Below, one piece after another: positions 8,601 through 16,492 of a stretch of DNA of 64,000 bases. This DNA comes from CALBPI01 sp039033995. Lineage in GTDB: Bacteria > Pseudomonadota > Gammaproteobacteria > Steroidobacterales > Woeseiaceae. Numbering within the stretch: the stretch's first letter is position 1; every line of letters begins with the position of its first letter. The stretch is taken from positions 1 through 64,000 of the forward strand of contig JBCCBP010000003.1 of NCBI GenBank assembly GCA_039033995.1, read 5' to 3'. Under the pieces are notes generated by a model that saw nothing but the letters and a program-made list of their open reading frames with translations, was not told the DNA's origin and did no database searches. A program made the translations under genes and the position numbers.

Positions 8601-8963
8601 ATGCAGGTGTTTGAGCGCGTGATCGAGGACCGCGGGTCTCGCTACGCGGTCTCCGGTGGCGCGTGCCAAAACGCGACTGACGCCGAGCAGTTCGTCAAGC
8701 GTCTGGTCGCTCACAAAAAGCGCTTTGCGAAAGCGACGCACCACAGCTGGGCACTGCTCGTCGGCGATGGTGTTATCAAACGCGACGATGGCGAGACCGG
8801 CGCCGGCGCTGTAATTGCGCGTGTGCTGCAGCAAACCAATCTGACCGAACATATCGTTGTCGTGAGTCGCTGGTACGGCGGTAAGCATCTTGGTGGCGAT
8901 CGGTTTCGCCATGTAGCCCATGCGGCGCGTTTTTATCTGGATCAGCTTGCGTCACCGCATTGA
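8601..8963 (+). CDS. IMPACT / YigZ-family protein (UPF0029 N-terminal domain)
   Basis: A 120-residue protein consisting essentially of the UPF0029/IMPACT domain. The hallmark block 'VVVSRWYGGKHLGGDRFRHVAHA' is near the C-terminus, preceded by 'KRFAKATHHSWALLVGDG', corresponding to the usual H-AWAYRxG region. E. coli YigZ is about 200 residues, so this is the short form lacking the C-terminal ferredoxin-like domain. Eukaryotic IMPACT regulates Gcn2; the bacterial role is unclear. The ATG at 8601 is chosen because the conserved domain starts immediately after it; an upstream GTG at 8559 would add 14 non-conserved residues. Confidence 0.8.
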   Translation: MQVFERVIEDRGSRYAVSGGACQNATDAEQFVKRLVAHKKRFAKATHHSWALLVGDGVIKRDDGETGAGAVIARVLQQTNLTEHIVVVSRWYGGKHLGGDRFRHVAHAARFYLDQLASPH

Positions 8964-9051
8964 TCGGCCGACTTTCTTCGCCCGTTTATCTTGTGGCTCG
9001 GTGCCGTTGGCCGTAGATTCCTGGCGCCCACTGCGCGACAATGCGGCGCCA

Positions 9052-9678
9052 ATGAATACGGTTACGATCATTGGCATCGCCGGCGGCAGTTGCTCGGGGA
9101 AGACGCGGTTGCTCAAGCGGCTGGCAGAGCGCCTGGGTGCTCACAACTGCGCTGTCGTGCTGCAGGACGATTACTATTTCAGCAAGCCAGCGGCCGCCAA
9201 AGACAACCTGAAATTCAACTTTGATCATCCGGATGCGCTCGAGTTCGAGCTGCTGGCGAGCGATCTGGCGCGCATCAAGCAAGGCGAGACGATTCGCAGT
9301 CCGCAGTACGACTTCGCGCTGCACGTGCGCAAACCCGACACTTTCCGGGAAATCGAACCACGTCCCGTCATTCTCGTCGATGGCATTCTGATTCTGGACA
9401 GTGACGCTGTGCTGCAGCAGCTCGATCACAGCGTGTACATCCAATGCGCTGCGGATACCCGTCTCGATCGTCGTATCGAGCGCGACGTGCGCGAACGTGG
9501 GCGGACCGAAGAGAACGTCGTCGCGCAGTTCAATCAACAGGTGCAACCGATGCACGTCGAGTTCGTTAGACCCTCTTCTGCGAATGCGAGCAAAGTCTAC
9601 GACCAGCGGGCCGTGGTCAGTGATGCAGCGCTCGATGAGCTCGTCGATTACTGTCAACGCCATGCTGCGCTGAGATGA
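9052..9678 (+). CDS. udk: Uridine kinase-like P-loop kinase
   Basis: A 208-residue cytosolic P-loop kinase, length typical of uridine kinase (ATP/GTP-dependent uridine and cytidine phosphorylation, pyrimidine salvage). The Walker A is 'GGSCSGKT' at residues 11-18. The 'LQDDYYFSK' motif that follows is the signature of the uridine-kinase/phosphoribulokinase group, as are 'FDHPDALEFELL', 'VILVDGILIL' and the lid 'RLDRRIERDVRERGRTEENV'. The ATG at 9052 places the P-loop at its normal distance from the N-terminus. The stop overlaps the start of the YeiH-like gene (ATGA). Kinases of this group can act on other nucleosides, so substrate is a family-level call. Confidence 0.87.
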   Translation: MNTVTIIGIAGGSCSGKTRLLKRLAERLGAHNCAVVLQDDYYFSKPAAAKDNLKFNFDHPDALEFELLASDLARIKQGETIRSPQYDFALHVRKPDTFREIEPRPVILVDGILILDSDAVLQQLDHSVYIQCAADTRLDRRIERDVRERGRTEENVVAQFNQQVQPMHVEFVRPSSANASKVYDQRAVVSDAALDELVDYCQRHAALR

Positions 9679-10676
9679 CGGAAACCTCTGCCGCGAGACA
9701 GCTGATGGGGTTGCTGCCAGGACTGTTGCTGGCCGCAGGACTCGCGTTGCTCGCGTACGCCGTTCAGCAGTGGCTGGGATTCTCGGTGATGCTGTACGCG
9801 TTGCTGTTGGGCATGCCGCTGTATCGGTTGGGCACGCGCCCGACCTTCGCGCCTGGCATCGCCTTTGGCGCTAAAAAAGTGCTGCGGTTTGGTGTCGCGC
9901 TACTCGGGCTGCGGCTTACGATCGGAGATGTGATGAGCCTCGGCTTGCCGACGCTGGCGCTGGTCGTCGCCGGTATCACCGTCGTCATGACGGGCGGTGT
10001 CCTCGCCGCTCGATTGCTGGGTCTGAAAGCCGATTTCGCTGCGTTGTGCGCGGGCGCTGTCGCGATTTGTGGTGCTTCGGCCGCGCTCGCGGTGTCGGCG
10101 GTGTTGCCGCAACACAAGCGTCTGGAAGAGCAGACGATTCTGACGGTCATCGGCGTCACGGCACTCAGCACGGTCGCTATGGTGGCGTATCCGTTGTTGA
10201 CGCGCGCACTGGGATTCGACGACGTCACCGCGGGTGTGTTCGTTGGCGCGACGATTCATGATGTGGCGCAGGTGGTCGGTGCGGGCTACATGATCTCCGA
10301 CGAGGCGGGGCAAACGGCGACGTTAGTCAAACTGATGCGCGTGGCTTGTCTGATTCCGGTCGTCGCGATTCTTTCGTTCTATTTTCGCGAACAACGAGCC
10401 GCTGCCGGACAAACACCGGGCCTGCCGTTTTTTCTGATCGGATTCGTTGTGCTGATGTTGCTCAACTCAACCGGTTTGGTGCCGGTCGCGGTCGCTGAGC
10501 TGCTCAGTCAGCTATCCAAGTTCTGCCTGGTCTGGGCTGTGGCGGCACTGGGCGTCAAGACATCGTTGGGCGGCCTGGTGTCGGTCGGAGTCGCACCAAT
10601 CATCGCGATTACCTTGCAAACACTGTTGTTGGCTGTGTTTGTGCTGGGTGCCTTGCTACTCTGGCCGATCGTTTAG
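9675..10676 (+). CDS. YeiH / UPF0324-family membrane protein
   Basis: A 333-residue polytopic inner-membrane protein with about ten hydrophobic helices, the usual size for UPF0324 (YeiH/YeeE-like putative sulfate exporter family). Family-typical segments include 'ILLGMPLYRLG'-like text, 'FGVALLGLRLTIGDV', 'CAGAVAICGASAALAVSAV' and 'GATIHDVAQVVGAGYMIS'. The transported substrate is not established for most members. Translationally coupled to the uridine kinase by a 4-base overlap, but no functional link is obvious. Confidence 0.87.
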   Translation: MTETSAARQLMGLLPGLLLAAGLALLAYAVQQWLGFSVMLYALLLGMPLYRLGTRPTFAPGIAFGAKKVLRFGVALLGLRLTIGDVMSLGLPTLALVVAGITVVMTGGVLAARLLGLKADFAALCAGAVAICGASAALAVSAVLPQHKRLEEQTILTVIGVTALSTVAMVAYPLLTRALGFDDVTAGVFVGATIHDVAQVVGAGYMISDEAGQTATLVKLMRVACLIPVVAILSFYFREQRAAAGQTPGLPFFLIGFVVLMLLNSTGLVPVAVAELLSQLSKFCLVWAVAALGVKTSLGGLVSVGVAPIIAITLQTLLLAVFVLGALLLWPIV

Positions 10677-10810
10677 CCCACTCCCGATCGCGTTATGGCT
10701 GCGTATCCGCAGAGCGCATTTCGTCAATCTCGGCGATTTAGGCTACAGTGATACTCGCGACGACCGAAGCCGCCCCCATGGCCCGGCGATAACCAACAAG
10801 AAGACCTGTC

Positions 10811-11371
10811 GTGACCGATCTCACTGATCTTTTACAAGACTGGGGCAGCGCAGAGCCGAATGTTCGTAGCCAAGTGGTCGAACAGATTTACGCAGAGCTG
10901 CGCCAGATAGCCGCCCGGCATCTCGCTGGCGAGCGCGCCAACGCGCTGGTCCAGCCGACCATGCTGGTCAATGAAGCCTATCTAAAACTCTCGTCGCTGG
11001 ATCGCATTCAATGGCAGAACCGTCAGCATTTTCTGGCGATGGCGGCCAGAGCGATGCGCGAATTTCTGGTCGATGAAGCACGCCGCCGCACCTCGCAAAA
11101 ACGCGACGGTGGTCTGCAGGTCACGATGTCCGACGCGCTGCATCAGCAGTCCGCACCCAAGACCGACATGTTGGCACTGAACGAGGCACTGGACCGATTG
11201 GCCGCCGCGGATCCCGAGCGTGCGCTACTGGTCGAACTCCGTTTCTTTGGTGGTCTGACCGTCGATGAAGTCGCCACGCTGATGAACAAGTCGCCAGCCA
11301 CAGTGAAGCGAAGCTGGCAGGTCGCGCGTGCCTGGTTGTATCAGCAGATGAACGCGGATGCTCCGTCATGA
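10811..11371 (+). CDS. ECF-type RNA polymerase sigma factor (TIGR02999-like)
   Basis: A 186-residue sigma factor starting with GTG. Region 2 carries 'LRQIAARHLAGERANALVQPTMLVNEAYLKL', diagnostic of the ECF subgroup that travels with Hanks-type kinases (TIGR02999), followed by 'FLAMAARAMREFLVDEARRR'. Region 4 has 'ALLVELRFFGGLTVDEVATLMNKSPATVKRSW', a helix-turn-helix for -35 recognition. No anti-sigma gene is adjacent; in this group the neighbouring protein kinase is thought to control the sigma factor. Its stop overlaps the kinase start by ATGA, indicating coupled synthesis. A possible -10 (TACAGT, 10744-10749) lies upstream without a convincing -35. Confidence 0.93.
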   Translation: MTDLTDLLQDWGSAEPNVRSQVVEQIYAELRQIAARHLAGERANALVQPTMLVNEAYLKLSSLDRIQWQNRQHFLAMAARAMREFLVDEARRRTSQKRDGGLQVTMSDALHQQSAPKTDMLALNEALDRLAAADPERALLVELRFFGGLTVDEVATLMNKSPATVKRSWQVARAWLYQQMNADAPS

Positions 11372-13872
11372 GCGATAGCCGCACCCGCACCGTGTTGTCG
11401 ATTTGCGATCAATGGCTGGCAGCTTCCGAAACAGAACGTCCCGCTGTTCTGCAGGAACTTTGCGGGGCGGATACCAACCTGCAACAACAGGTGAAATCGG
11501 TGCTCGATGCGATGACTCAGGCCGGCGATGTCATCGATGCGCAACTGGCCGATCCGGAATCAGACTGGTCCGGTCGTCAACTCGGCGACTACACGCTGCA
11601 GGAACGACTCGGTGCCGGCGGCATGGGCGCCGTGTATCGCGCCACGCGCAGCCATGACGACTTTACGCAGACAGTCGCGATCAAGGTGATCCGCGGGCGT
11701 TTTATGGCCGAAGATCTGGTTCGGCGCTTTCATGCGGAGCGCGAGATTCTGGCGAGTCTGAACCATCCGTATATCGCACAACTGATCGATGGTGGGTCAG
11801 TCAATGGCGTGCCATTTCTGGTCATGGAGTTCATCGAGGGCATACCTGTCGATGACTATCTCGATCAACAACAGGCTTCTGTCGCAGATCGCATTGCGAT
11901 GATTCGTAAGGTTGCGATGGCGGTACAGTCCGCGCATCAGAACCTCGTTGTACATCGTGACTTGAAACCGTCGAATGTACTGGTCACACCAGATGGTATT
12001 CCGAAGTTGCTGGACTTCGGCATAGCCAAAATGATCGATGACGACGGTGACGGTAGCGCTGACCTGACCCAGATAGGTCGTCAGGCCATGACGCCGAACT
12101 ACGCCAGCCCCGAGCAGATCCTGCATAACCGCGTGACGACGCTCAGCGATGTCTATTCACTCGGTGTACTCGCCTATGAATTGCTGGCGGGCGAACGGCC
12201 GTATCAACTGGACACGCGGTCCGTCGCCGCGATGGCGGCATCGCTAACCGCGCTGGATACGCCGCGCGCGAGCCGTCGGCTCGCCATGATGTCGGACGCC
12301 ACGCTGCGCGATGCTGTCGCGGCCGCGCGTGCGAGCACGCCAGAACGGCTGGCGAGAACGCTGCAGGGTGATCTCGATAATATTCTGGCAAAAGCGCTGG
12401 AGTCGGAGCCCGATGCGCGCTATCCCTCCGTGTCTGCGTTCAGCCTGGATTTGCAGCGTTACCTGGATGGCGATCCGGTCATGGCAAGAGCAGATACCTG
12501 GACGTATCGACTGCAACGTTTTGTGGCGCGCAACAAGCTCGCGGTGGTCTTTAGTGTCGCGCTGCTGGCGTCGCTGGTCGCCGGACTGGTGGCCTCTTCG
12601 TGGTCGTTCATGCGAGCCGAGGCCGCGCGCAGCGAGGCAGCGGCACGTTTCGATCAGGTCAGAACGTTGGCACGGACGATGATGTTTGATGTCTACGATG
12701 ACGTCGCGCGGATCCCGGGCACGTCGACGATCCGTGCCGATTTGGCGACCACCGCCCAAGACTATTTGCAAAACCTGGCGGCCAGCAGCAATGCGCCTTT
12801 TGCTGTGCAGATGGACGCCGCAGAAGGTTACTCGCGGTTGTATACGATCCTGAATCGCGAAGCGGTCGCGGATGCGGAGGATCGTGATAAGGCCGAGGCT
12901 GCCTTTGTGGCGGCAAAAGCATTGTTCGAGTCACTAACGGCGAACCATGCGCAGGACGCGACGGTCTGGCAGCGTTACGGCATGTTGTTGTCCAATCGCG
13001 GCATGACGTCGTTAACCGTCGATAACGATCCTGATGCGGCACGTGCGGCGCTGGCAGAGGCGACGACGTATCTAGCGACAAGCCGAGAACTCGCACCAGA
13101 GGATCCGTTGATCGACATCGATGCTTTCGAGACGCGACTACGGCTCGCCAACGTCGAGAAATGGGCGAGCGAGTACCCCGCCGCCATTGCGCTGGCCAGC
13201 GATCTGCTGGCAGATATGGGACAGACGGATGGGCTGAATGCAGCGGCGTCGGTCATCGCTGGAGATGCGCTGCAATTGCGTGGTGAATCGCACTACTGGA
13301 TCGATGAGTATCCGGCGGCGAAGGCAGACTATGGTGCTGCGATCGCCGCCTACGAGCGCGCGTTGTCACTAGCCGGCGAAGACCAGGCGGTCGCGAGCAA
13401 GCTGTCAACGGCGTATTGGTCGCGCGGCAACAGTCATGTGGATACCGAGGCGCCCGAGCTCGCGGCGACCGACTACGCGAAAGCGGTCGAACTGGTTGCC
13501 CTGACCGTGGCACGCGACCCCGACGACTCATCGGCCGCACGTCGGCTCGCCATCCTGCGTGCATCGCAGGCGATGGCGCTGGTGCAATCCGGTGATGGGG
13601 ATACCGCTGTGCGCCTGATGAATGAAACCAACGACTGGTTTGAGCAACAGGCCAAGGCCGATACGGAGACGTCAGCGCCGCAACGATCGCTGGCGATCAG
13701 TTACTACATGATGGGCGATATTTATCGTATCGCCGAGCGCGGCGATGAGGCATGTCACTGGTTTGGCCGCGCGCTTGAGAAATGGCTGAACATCGAAGCG
13801 CGCTTTGGACTGGCTGAGTTTGACCAGGGTCAGCCGGACGATATTCGCGCCATTCTGTCCGAGTGCTCTTGA
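11368..13872 (+). CDS. Transmembrane Hanks-type Ser/Thr protein kinase with TPR-like sensor tail
   Basis: An 834-residue receptor-like kinase. Residues about 10-60 form the small helical segment seen at the N-terminus of ECF-linked kinases. The kinase domain (about 74-370) is complete: glycine-rich loop 'GAGGMGAVY' (82-90), ATP-binding Lys106, catalytic HRD with Asp198 in 'VVHRDLKPSN', DFG at 216-218 and an APE-equivalent 'YASPEQ' (245-250). One membrane segment spans 391-413, and the remaining 420 residues are helical TPR-like repeats, probably periplasmic. No PASTA repeats are present. It is coupled to the ECF sigma factor gene, so phosphorylation of that sigma or its partners is a reasonable inference. 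Confidence 0.93.
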   Translation: MSDSRTRTVLSICDQWLAASETERPAVLQELCGADTNLQQQVKSVLDAMTQAGDVIDAQLADPESDWSGRQLGDYTLQERLGAGGMGAVYRATRSHDDFTQTVAIKVIRGRFMAEDLVRRFHAEREILASLNHPYIAQLIDGGSVNGVPFLVMEFIEGIPVDDYLDQQQASVADRIAMIRKVAMAVQSAHQNLVVHRDLKPSNVLVTPDGIPKLLDFGIAKMIDDDGDGSADLTQIGRQAMTPNYASPEQILHNRVTTLSDVYSLGVLAYELLAGERPYQLDTRSVAAMAASLTALDTPRASRRLAMMSDATLRDAVAAARASTPERLARTLQGDLDNILAKALESEPDARYPSVSAFSLDLQRYLDGDPVMARADTWTYRLQRFVARNKLAVVFSVALLASLVAGLVASSWSFMRAEAARSEAAARFDQVRTLARTMMFDVYDDVARIPGTSTIRADLATTAQDYLQNLAASSNAPFAVQMDAAEGYSRLYTILNREAVADAEDRDKAEAAFVAAKALFESLTANHAQDATVWQRYGMLLSNRGMTSLTVDNDPDAARAALAEATTYLATSRELAPEDPLIDIDAFETRLRLANVEKWASEYPAAIALASDLLADMGQTDGLNAAASVIAGDALQLRGESHYWIDEYPAAKADYGAAIAAYERALSLAGEDQAVASKLSTAYWSRGNSHVDTEAPELAATDYAKAVELVALTVARDPDDSSAARRLAILRASQAMALVQSGDGDTAVRLMNETNDWFEQQAKADTETSAPQRSLAISYYMMGDIYRIAERGDEACHWFGRALEKWLNIEARFGLAEFDQGQPDDIRAILSECS

Positions 13873-13891
13873 CCCGCGTTGAAGCGCCTCA

Positions 13892-14128
13892 TCACTCTTT
13901 GCTCGGCGGGAGTGATGGAAACAGGTCAAAGTCGAGCAGGAACTTGCCTGACGTCGTGACCGTGGCGAGAATGGATTCGGCTTCTGCGAGCAGTTCCGGG
14001 TCGCCAAAACACGCGCGTTGCAAGTACACCCGACGTTCGCGACCCGTCTTGGTGGCCGCGATATCACAGATGCGGAGTAACCGCCGCGCTCGCTTCAGCG
14101 CTCGTAGCTCCTCGTCTGTCTGATCCAT
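13892..14128 (-). CDS. Small protein: free-standing copy of the kinase N-terminal segment
   Basis: A 78-residue protein. Its middle, 'GRERRVYLQRACFGDPELLAEAESIL', matches the segment that normally opens Hanks kinases of the ECF-linked type (pattern R-x-x-YLxxAC-GDxxLxxEVxxLL). The linked kinase has a diverged form of it (residues 20-50). Here the segment stands alone, without kinase domain. The ATG at 14128 is chosen because a purine-rich AGGGGACAGG lies upstream; the reading frame continues further upstream only through non-conserved sequence. It converges on the kinase gene and lies downstream of the SxxK hydrolase. It could be a stand-alone interaction module or a degenerate kinase remnant. 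Confidence 0.6.
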   Translation of the reverse strand: MDQTDEELRALKRARRLLRICDIAATKTGRERRVYLQRACFGDPELLAEAESILATVTTSGKFLLDFDLFPSLPPSKE

Positions 14129-14137
14129 GCGATGCCT

Positions 14138-14165
14138 GTCCCCTGCCGGCCGCAAGCCAGGGGAC
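14138..14165 (-). promoter_or_regulatory. Inverted repeat overlapping the ribosome-binding site of the small gene
   Basis: Perfect 8-base arms (GTCCCCTG at 14138-14145, CAGGGGAC at 14158-14165) flank a 12-base GC-rich loop. On the minus strand the second arm contains AGGGGAC, the best Shine-Dalgarno for the ATG at 14128. Folding of the RNA would hide that site, so translation could be controlled. No T tract follows, so it is not a good terminator for the upstream hydrolase gene. Confidence 0.45.
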
Positions 14166-14207
14166 GGATGTCTGACGATCTCCGCCCCCGGCTTGCCGGA
14201 TGTATAG

Positions 14208-16241
14208 CTAGTTGTCCGCATCGACGAGGTCGAGGATGCGCGAAGACACCGAAGTGACAGCCGACTGATCGATACGAGCGCCACCGCCCGAGTCGTTGTT
14301 GGTCATGATGATCACCGCGAATGTGCCGCGCGCGTCGCTCTCCAGCAGCCAGCCGTAGGTCAGCACGCGCAGGCCTGTTCCGTCGCTGAGGCTGCCACCT
14401 TTGAACCAGACGCGTTCCCATTTGTCGCGCAGGTTCACCACTAACGTCTCTGCCCCGTAGGCGAAATCGGCGACTTCGAATCCCGGGCTGACATCGCTGA
14501 ATTGGCGCATGCCTGCCATCGCATTGCAGACATCGGTCGGACTCGCCTGCCACAGGCCACGCACGAGTACGGCTGGATTCGAACGGTTGAACACCGTGAC
14601 GGGCCCGAGCGGTGTTAGGACATCATCGACGTAGTCACGCTGCGCCTGCTCCGACAACGTCAGATACGCCAGCGCATCATTCTCCGGTACCGTGAAGTAG
14701 AGGTGGAACGCTTCGTTCATCGATAGGAACGGCTCCATCGCATCCTGATTGGCATGGCCGAACTGGTCGAGGATCGCCGCGTGCGCAGCACGACCGACGA
14801 GTTTGAAGAGGTGCTCAGTCGCCGTGTTGTCGCTGATGCCGAGCATCATGGCGGCCAAGTCTGCGATGGAGGCCATCGCGCCGACCTCATCATTGATCGT
14901 GCCACCGAGTACCAGATTGTCCGCGATGATCGGAATCAGCTGATCGGCTGCCAGATCATCGTTGTTCAGCGCTTCAACGACGGCGCCCATCGTGAACACT
15001 TTGAAAATCGATGCGATGCCAAACGGACGTTCCGCGTTGCGCGCAAAGATCGGAGTGCATTGATTCGTATCGTCAATTTCGGCGACAAGCACACCGACAT
15101 CCTCTGCGATCGTCGCGAGTTTGTCTGCTGCCGTTGCGTAGGTCAGACTTTGATCGGCGGCGCCGGTGTTGGAGCCGTTCAGTGGGAAGGCGTTGGCGCC
15201 GAAAAAGTCGATCAGTCCGCTCTCGTAGGTCGTACCGATCACCATGAAGCGCCCACTGGCCGGATTGCCTGCGTTGCCAATCAAAACACGCGCGCTGGTC
15301 GGGCTCATCGTGATGATGTCCTGAACGGTGCCGTTGGGGATCACACTACGCAGGCTGTCAAAGAACGCCTGCCACTCCTCGACCGGGAATGCGGCTAGCG
15401 CTGATGGGGCGAAACGCGCTTCGATATCGGCAGCAGACGTTGTGGTGGCAGCCAGTTGCTCAACAACCCAGAGTAACTGATTCGCTGCCGGCGTATCGGG
15501 CAGCGACAACGCACCGCTGGCATCGACGAACAGCGGTTCGATCGGTTTGCTGCGCGCAGGATTGAGCGGGAAGTCATCGTCGCTGTCGGCGACATTGTCA
15601 CCGTCGTCATCGTCGTCCGCATTGTTGCCGATGCCGTCGCCGTCCGTGTCGACGGATTCAGCAGGATCGAGCGGGAATGCATCGGCAGCGTCGTCGACAT
15701 TGTCATTGTCGTCATCGGTATCGGCGTTGTTGCCGGTACCGTCGCCATCGGTGTCGACGCTCTCGGCGGGGTCTCTCGGGAACGCGTCAACCGTGTCCTC
15801 GACGCCATCGTTGTCGTCATCGGTGTCGGCATTGTCGCCGACGCCATCGTTGTCGAAGTCAGCCGATTCATTCGGGTCGGTCGGAAATGCGTCCGCGTTG
15901 TCCCCGATACCGTCGCTATCTGAATCGGCGCTCTCGTTGGCATCGTTCGGAAACGCATCAGCCGTGTCGTCGACACCGTCGTTGTCATCGTCGGGATCGG
16001 CGTTGTCGCCGGTGCCATCGCCATCGAAGTCAGCGCTCTCACTGGCGTCCAGCGGGAACGCATCGGCGCTGTCGGCAACACCATCGTTGTCGTCGTCCGT
16101 GTCTTGTATGTCGGCGATGCCGTCGTTGTCCGTGTCAATCGGCGGCGGGCCGTCGTCACCGCTGCTGCCGCAAGCGGCCAAGGTGAGTAGCAGGCTCGCG
16201 AGCAAGGCGCGCCACAATCCGGGTCGTGTTTTTGATTTCAT
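14208..16241 (-). CDS. Lipoprotein SxxK serine hydrolase (class A beta-lactamase-like) with TSP3 calcium-binding repeats
   Basis: A 677-residue lipoprotein (lipobox LAAC, Cys24). Residues about 36-230 are acidic thrombospondin type-3 repeats of DxDxDGxxD type with a 'DAFPxDxxES' spacer, expected to bind calcium and act as a stalk. A linker domain (about 245-350) precedes a class A beta-lactamase-like domain with all three motifs: SIFK (411-414), SDN (470-472) and KGG (614-616). The family includes beta-lactamases, D,D-peptidases and ORF12-like esterases; the Glu166 omega-loop context typical of true beta-lactamases is not evident to me, so antibiotic hydrolysis is not claimed. The protein probably acts at the outer membrane or cell surface. 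It is divergent from the PASTA lipoprotein. Confidence 0.85.
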   Translation of the reverse strand: MKSKTRPGLWRALLASLLLTLAACGSSGDDGPPPIDTDNDGIADIQDTDDDNDGVADSADAFPLDASESADFDGDGTGDNADPDDDNDGVDDTADAFPNDANESADSDSDGIGDNADAFPTDPNESADFDNDGVGDNADTDDDNDGVEDTVDAFPRDPAESVDTDGDGTGNNADTDDDNDNVDDAADAFPLDPAESVDTDGDGIGNNADDDDDGDNVADSDDDFPLNPARSKPIEPLFVDASGALSLPDTPAANQLLWVVEQLAATTTSAADIEARFAPSALAAFPVEEWQAFFDSLRSVIPNGTVQDIITMSPTSARVLIGNAGNPASGRFMVIGTTYESGLIDFFGANAFPLNGSNTGAADQSLTYATAADKLATIAEDVGVLVAEIDDTNQCTPIFARNAERPFGIASIFKVFTMGAVVEALNNDDLAADQLIPIIADNLVLGGTINDEVGAMASIADLAAMMLGISDNTATEHLFKLVGRAAHAAILDQFGHANQDAMEPFLSMNEAFHLYFTVPENDALAYLTLSEQAQRDYVDDVLTPLGPVTVFNRSNPAVLVRGLWQASPTDVCNAMAGMRQFSDVSPGFEVADFAYGAETLVVNLRDKWERVWFKGGSLSDGTGLRVLTYGWLLESDARGTFAVIIMTNNDSGGGARIDQSAVTSVSSRILDLVDADN
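15552..16136 (-). repeat. TSP3-type coding tandem repeat
   Basis: About six imperfect units of roughly 35 codons encode the acidic calcium-binding region of the SxxK lipoprotein. The DNA is repetitive enough (GTCGTCATCG-like text on the plus strand) to produce a spurious long serine-rich ORF on the opposite strand. Units differ at many third positions, so this is an old, selected protein repeat. Confidence 0.8.
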
Positions 16242-16492
16242 GATTTACCCCTTTTGGTTAGGCAGACGCGTGGTGGCGCCCTACCTAGCAAAGGCGTAGT
16301 CACGACTGAAAACGGCTCAAATTGGCGCACGCCGCATCCAGAGCGACCGTTTCGCAGCGAATTAGACATAACCCAGCCAGAAAAAACGTATTTTGTGAAA
16401 TAGACCCGCGTGTCATGCCGACGCAGCTTGCACACTGCTTCATTGAAATTTGCAACCGAAACGCAATACGGCGCGGCCGTTCGGGTGACACC
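16242..16492. other. Divergent intergenic region between SxxK and PASTA lipoprotein genes
   Basis: These 251 bases must hold the promoters of both lipoprotein genes. For the plus strand a weak candidate is TTGAAA (16443-16448) with ATACGG (16466-16471) at a 17-base spacing, about 20 bases before the ATG. No clear palindromic operator is visible. Extended upstream ORF starts are rejected because the lipoprotein signal peptide begins at 16493. Confidence 0.3.

Noticed and set aside
14188..14199. CCGG-CTTG-CCGG hairpin after the SxxK hydrolase stop
   Set aside because: Four-base arms without a T tract on the minus strand; not a credible terminator.
15552..16136. Regular DNA repeats that could suggest a CRISPR array
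   Set aside because: The repeats are in frame within a gene, have no constant repeat/variable spacer structure, and encode calcium-binding motifs.
15547..16299. Long serine-rich plus-strand ORF opposite the TSP3 repeats
   Set aside because: It is the antisense of acidic Asp-rich repeats; its composition (Ser/Ala/Pro/Leu repeats) arises from that, and the minus-strand lipoprotein has clear domains.
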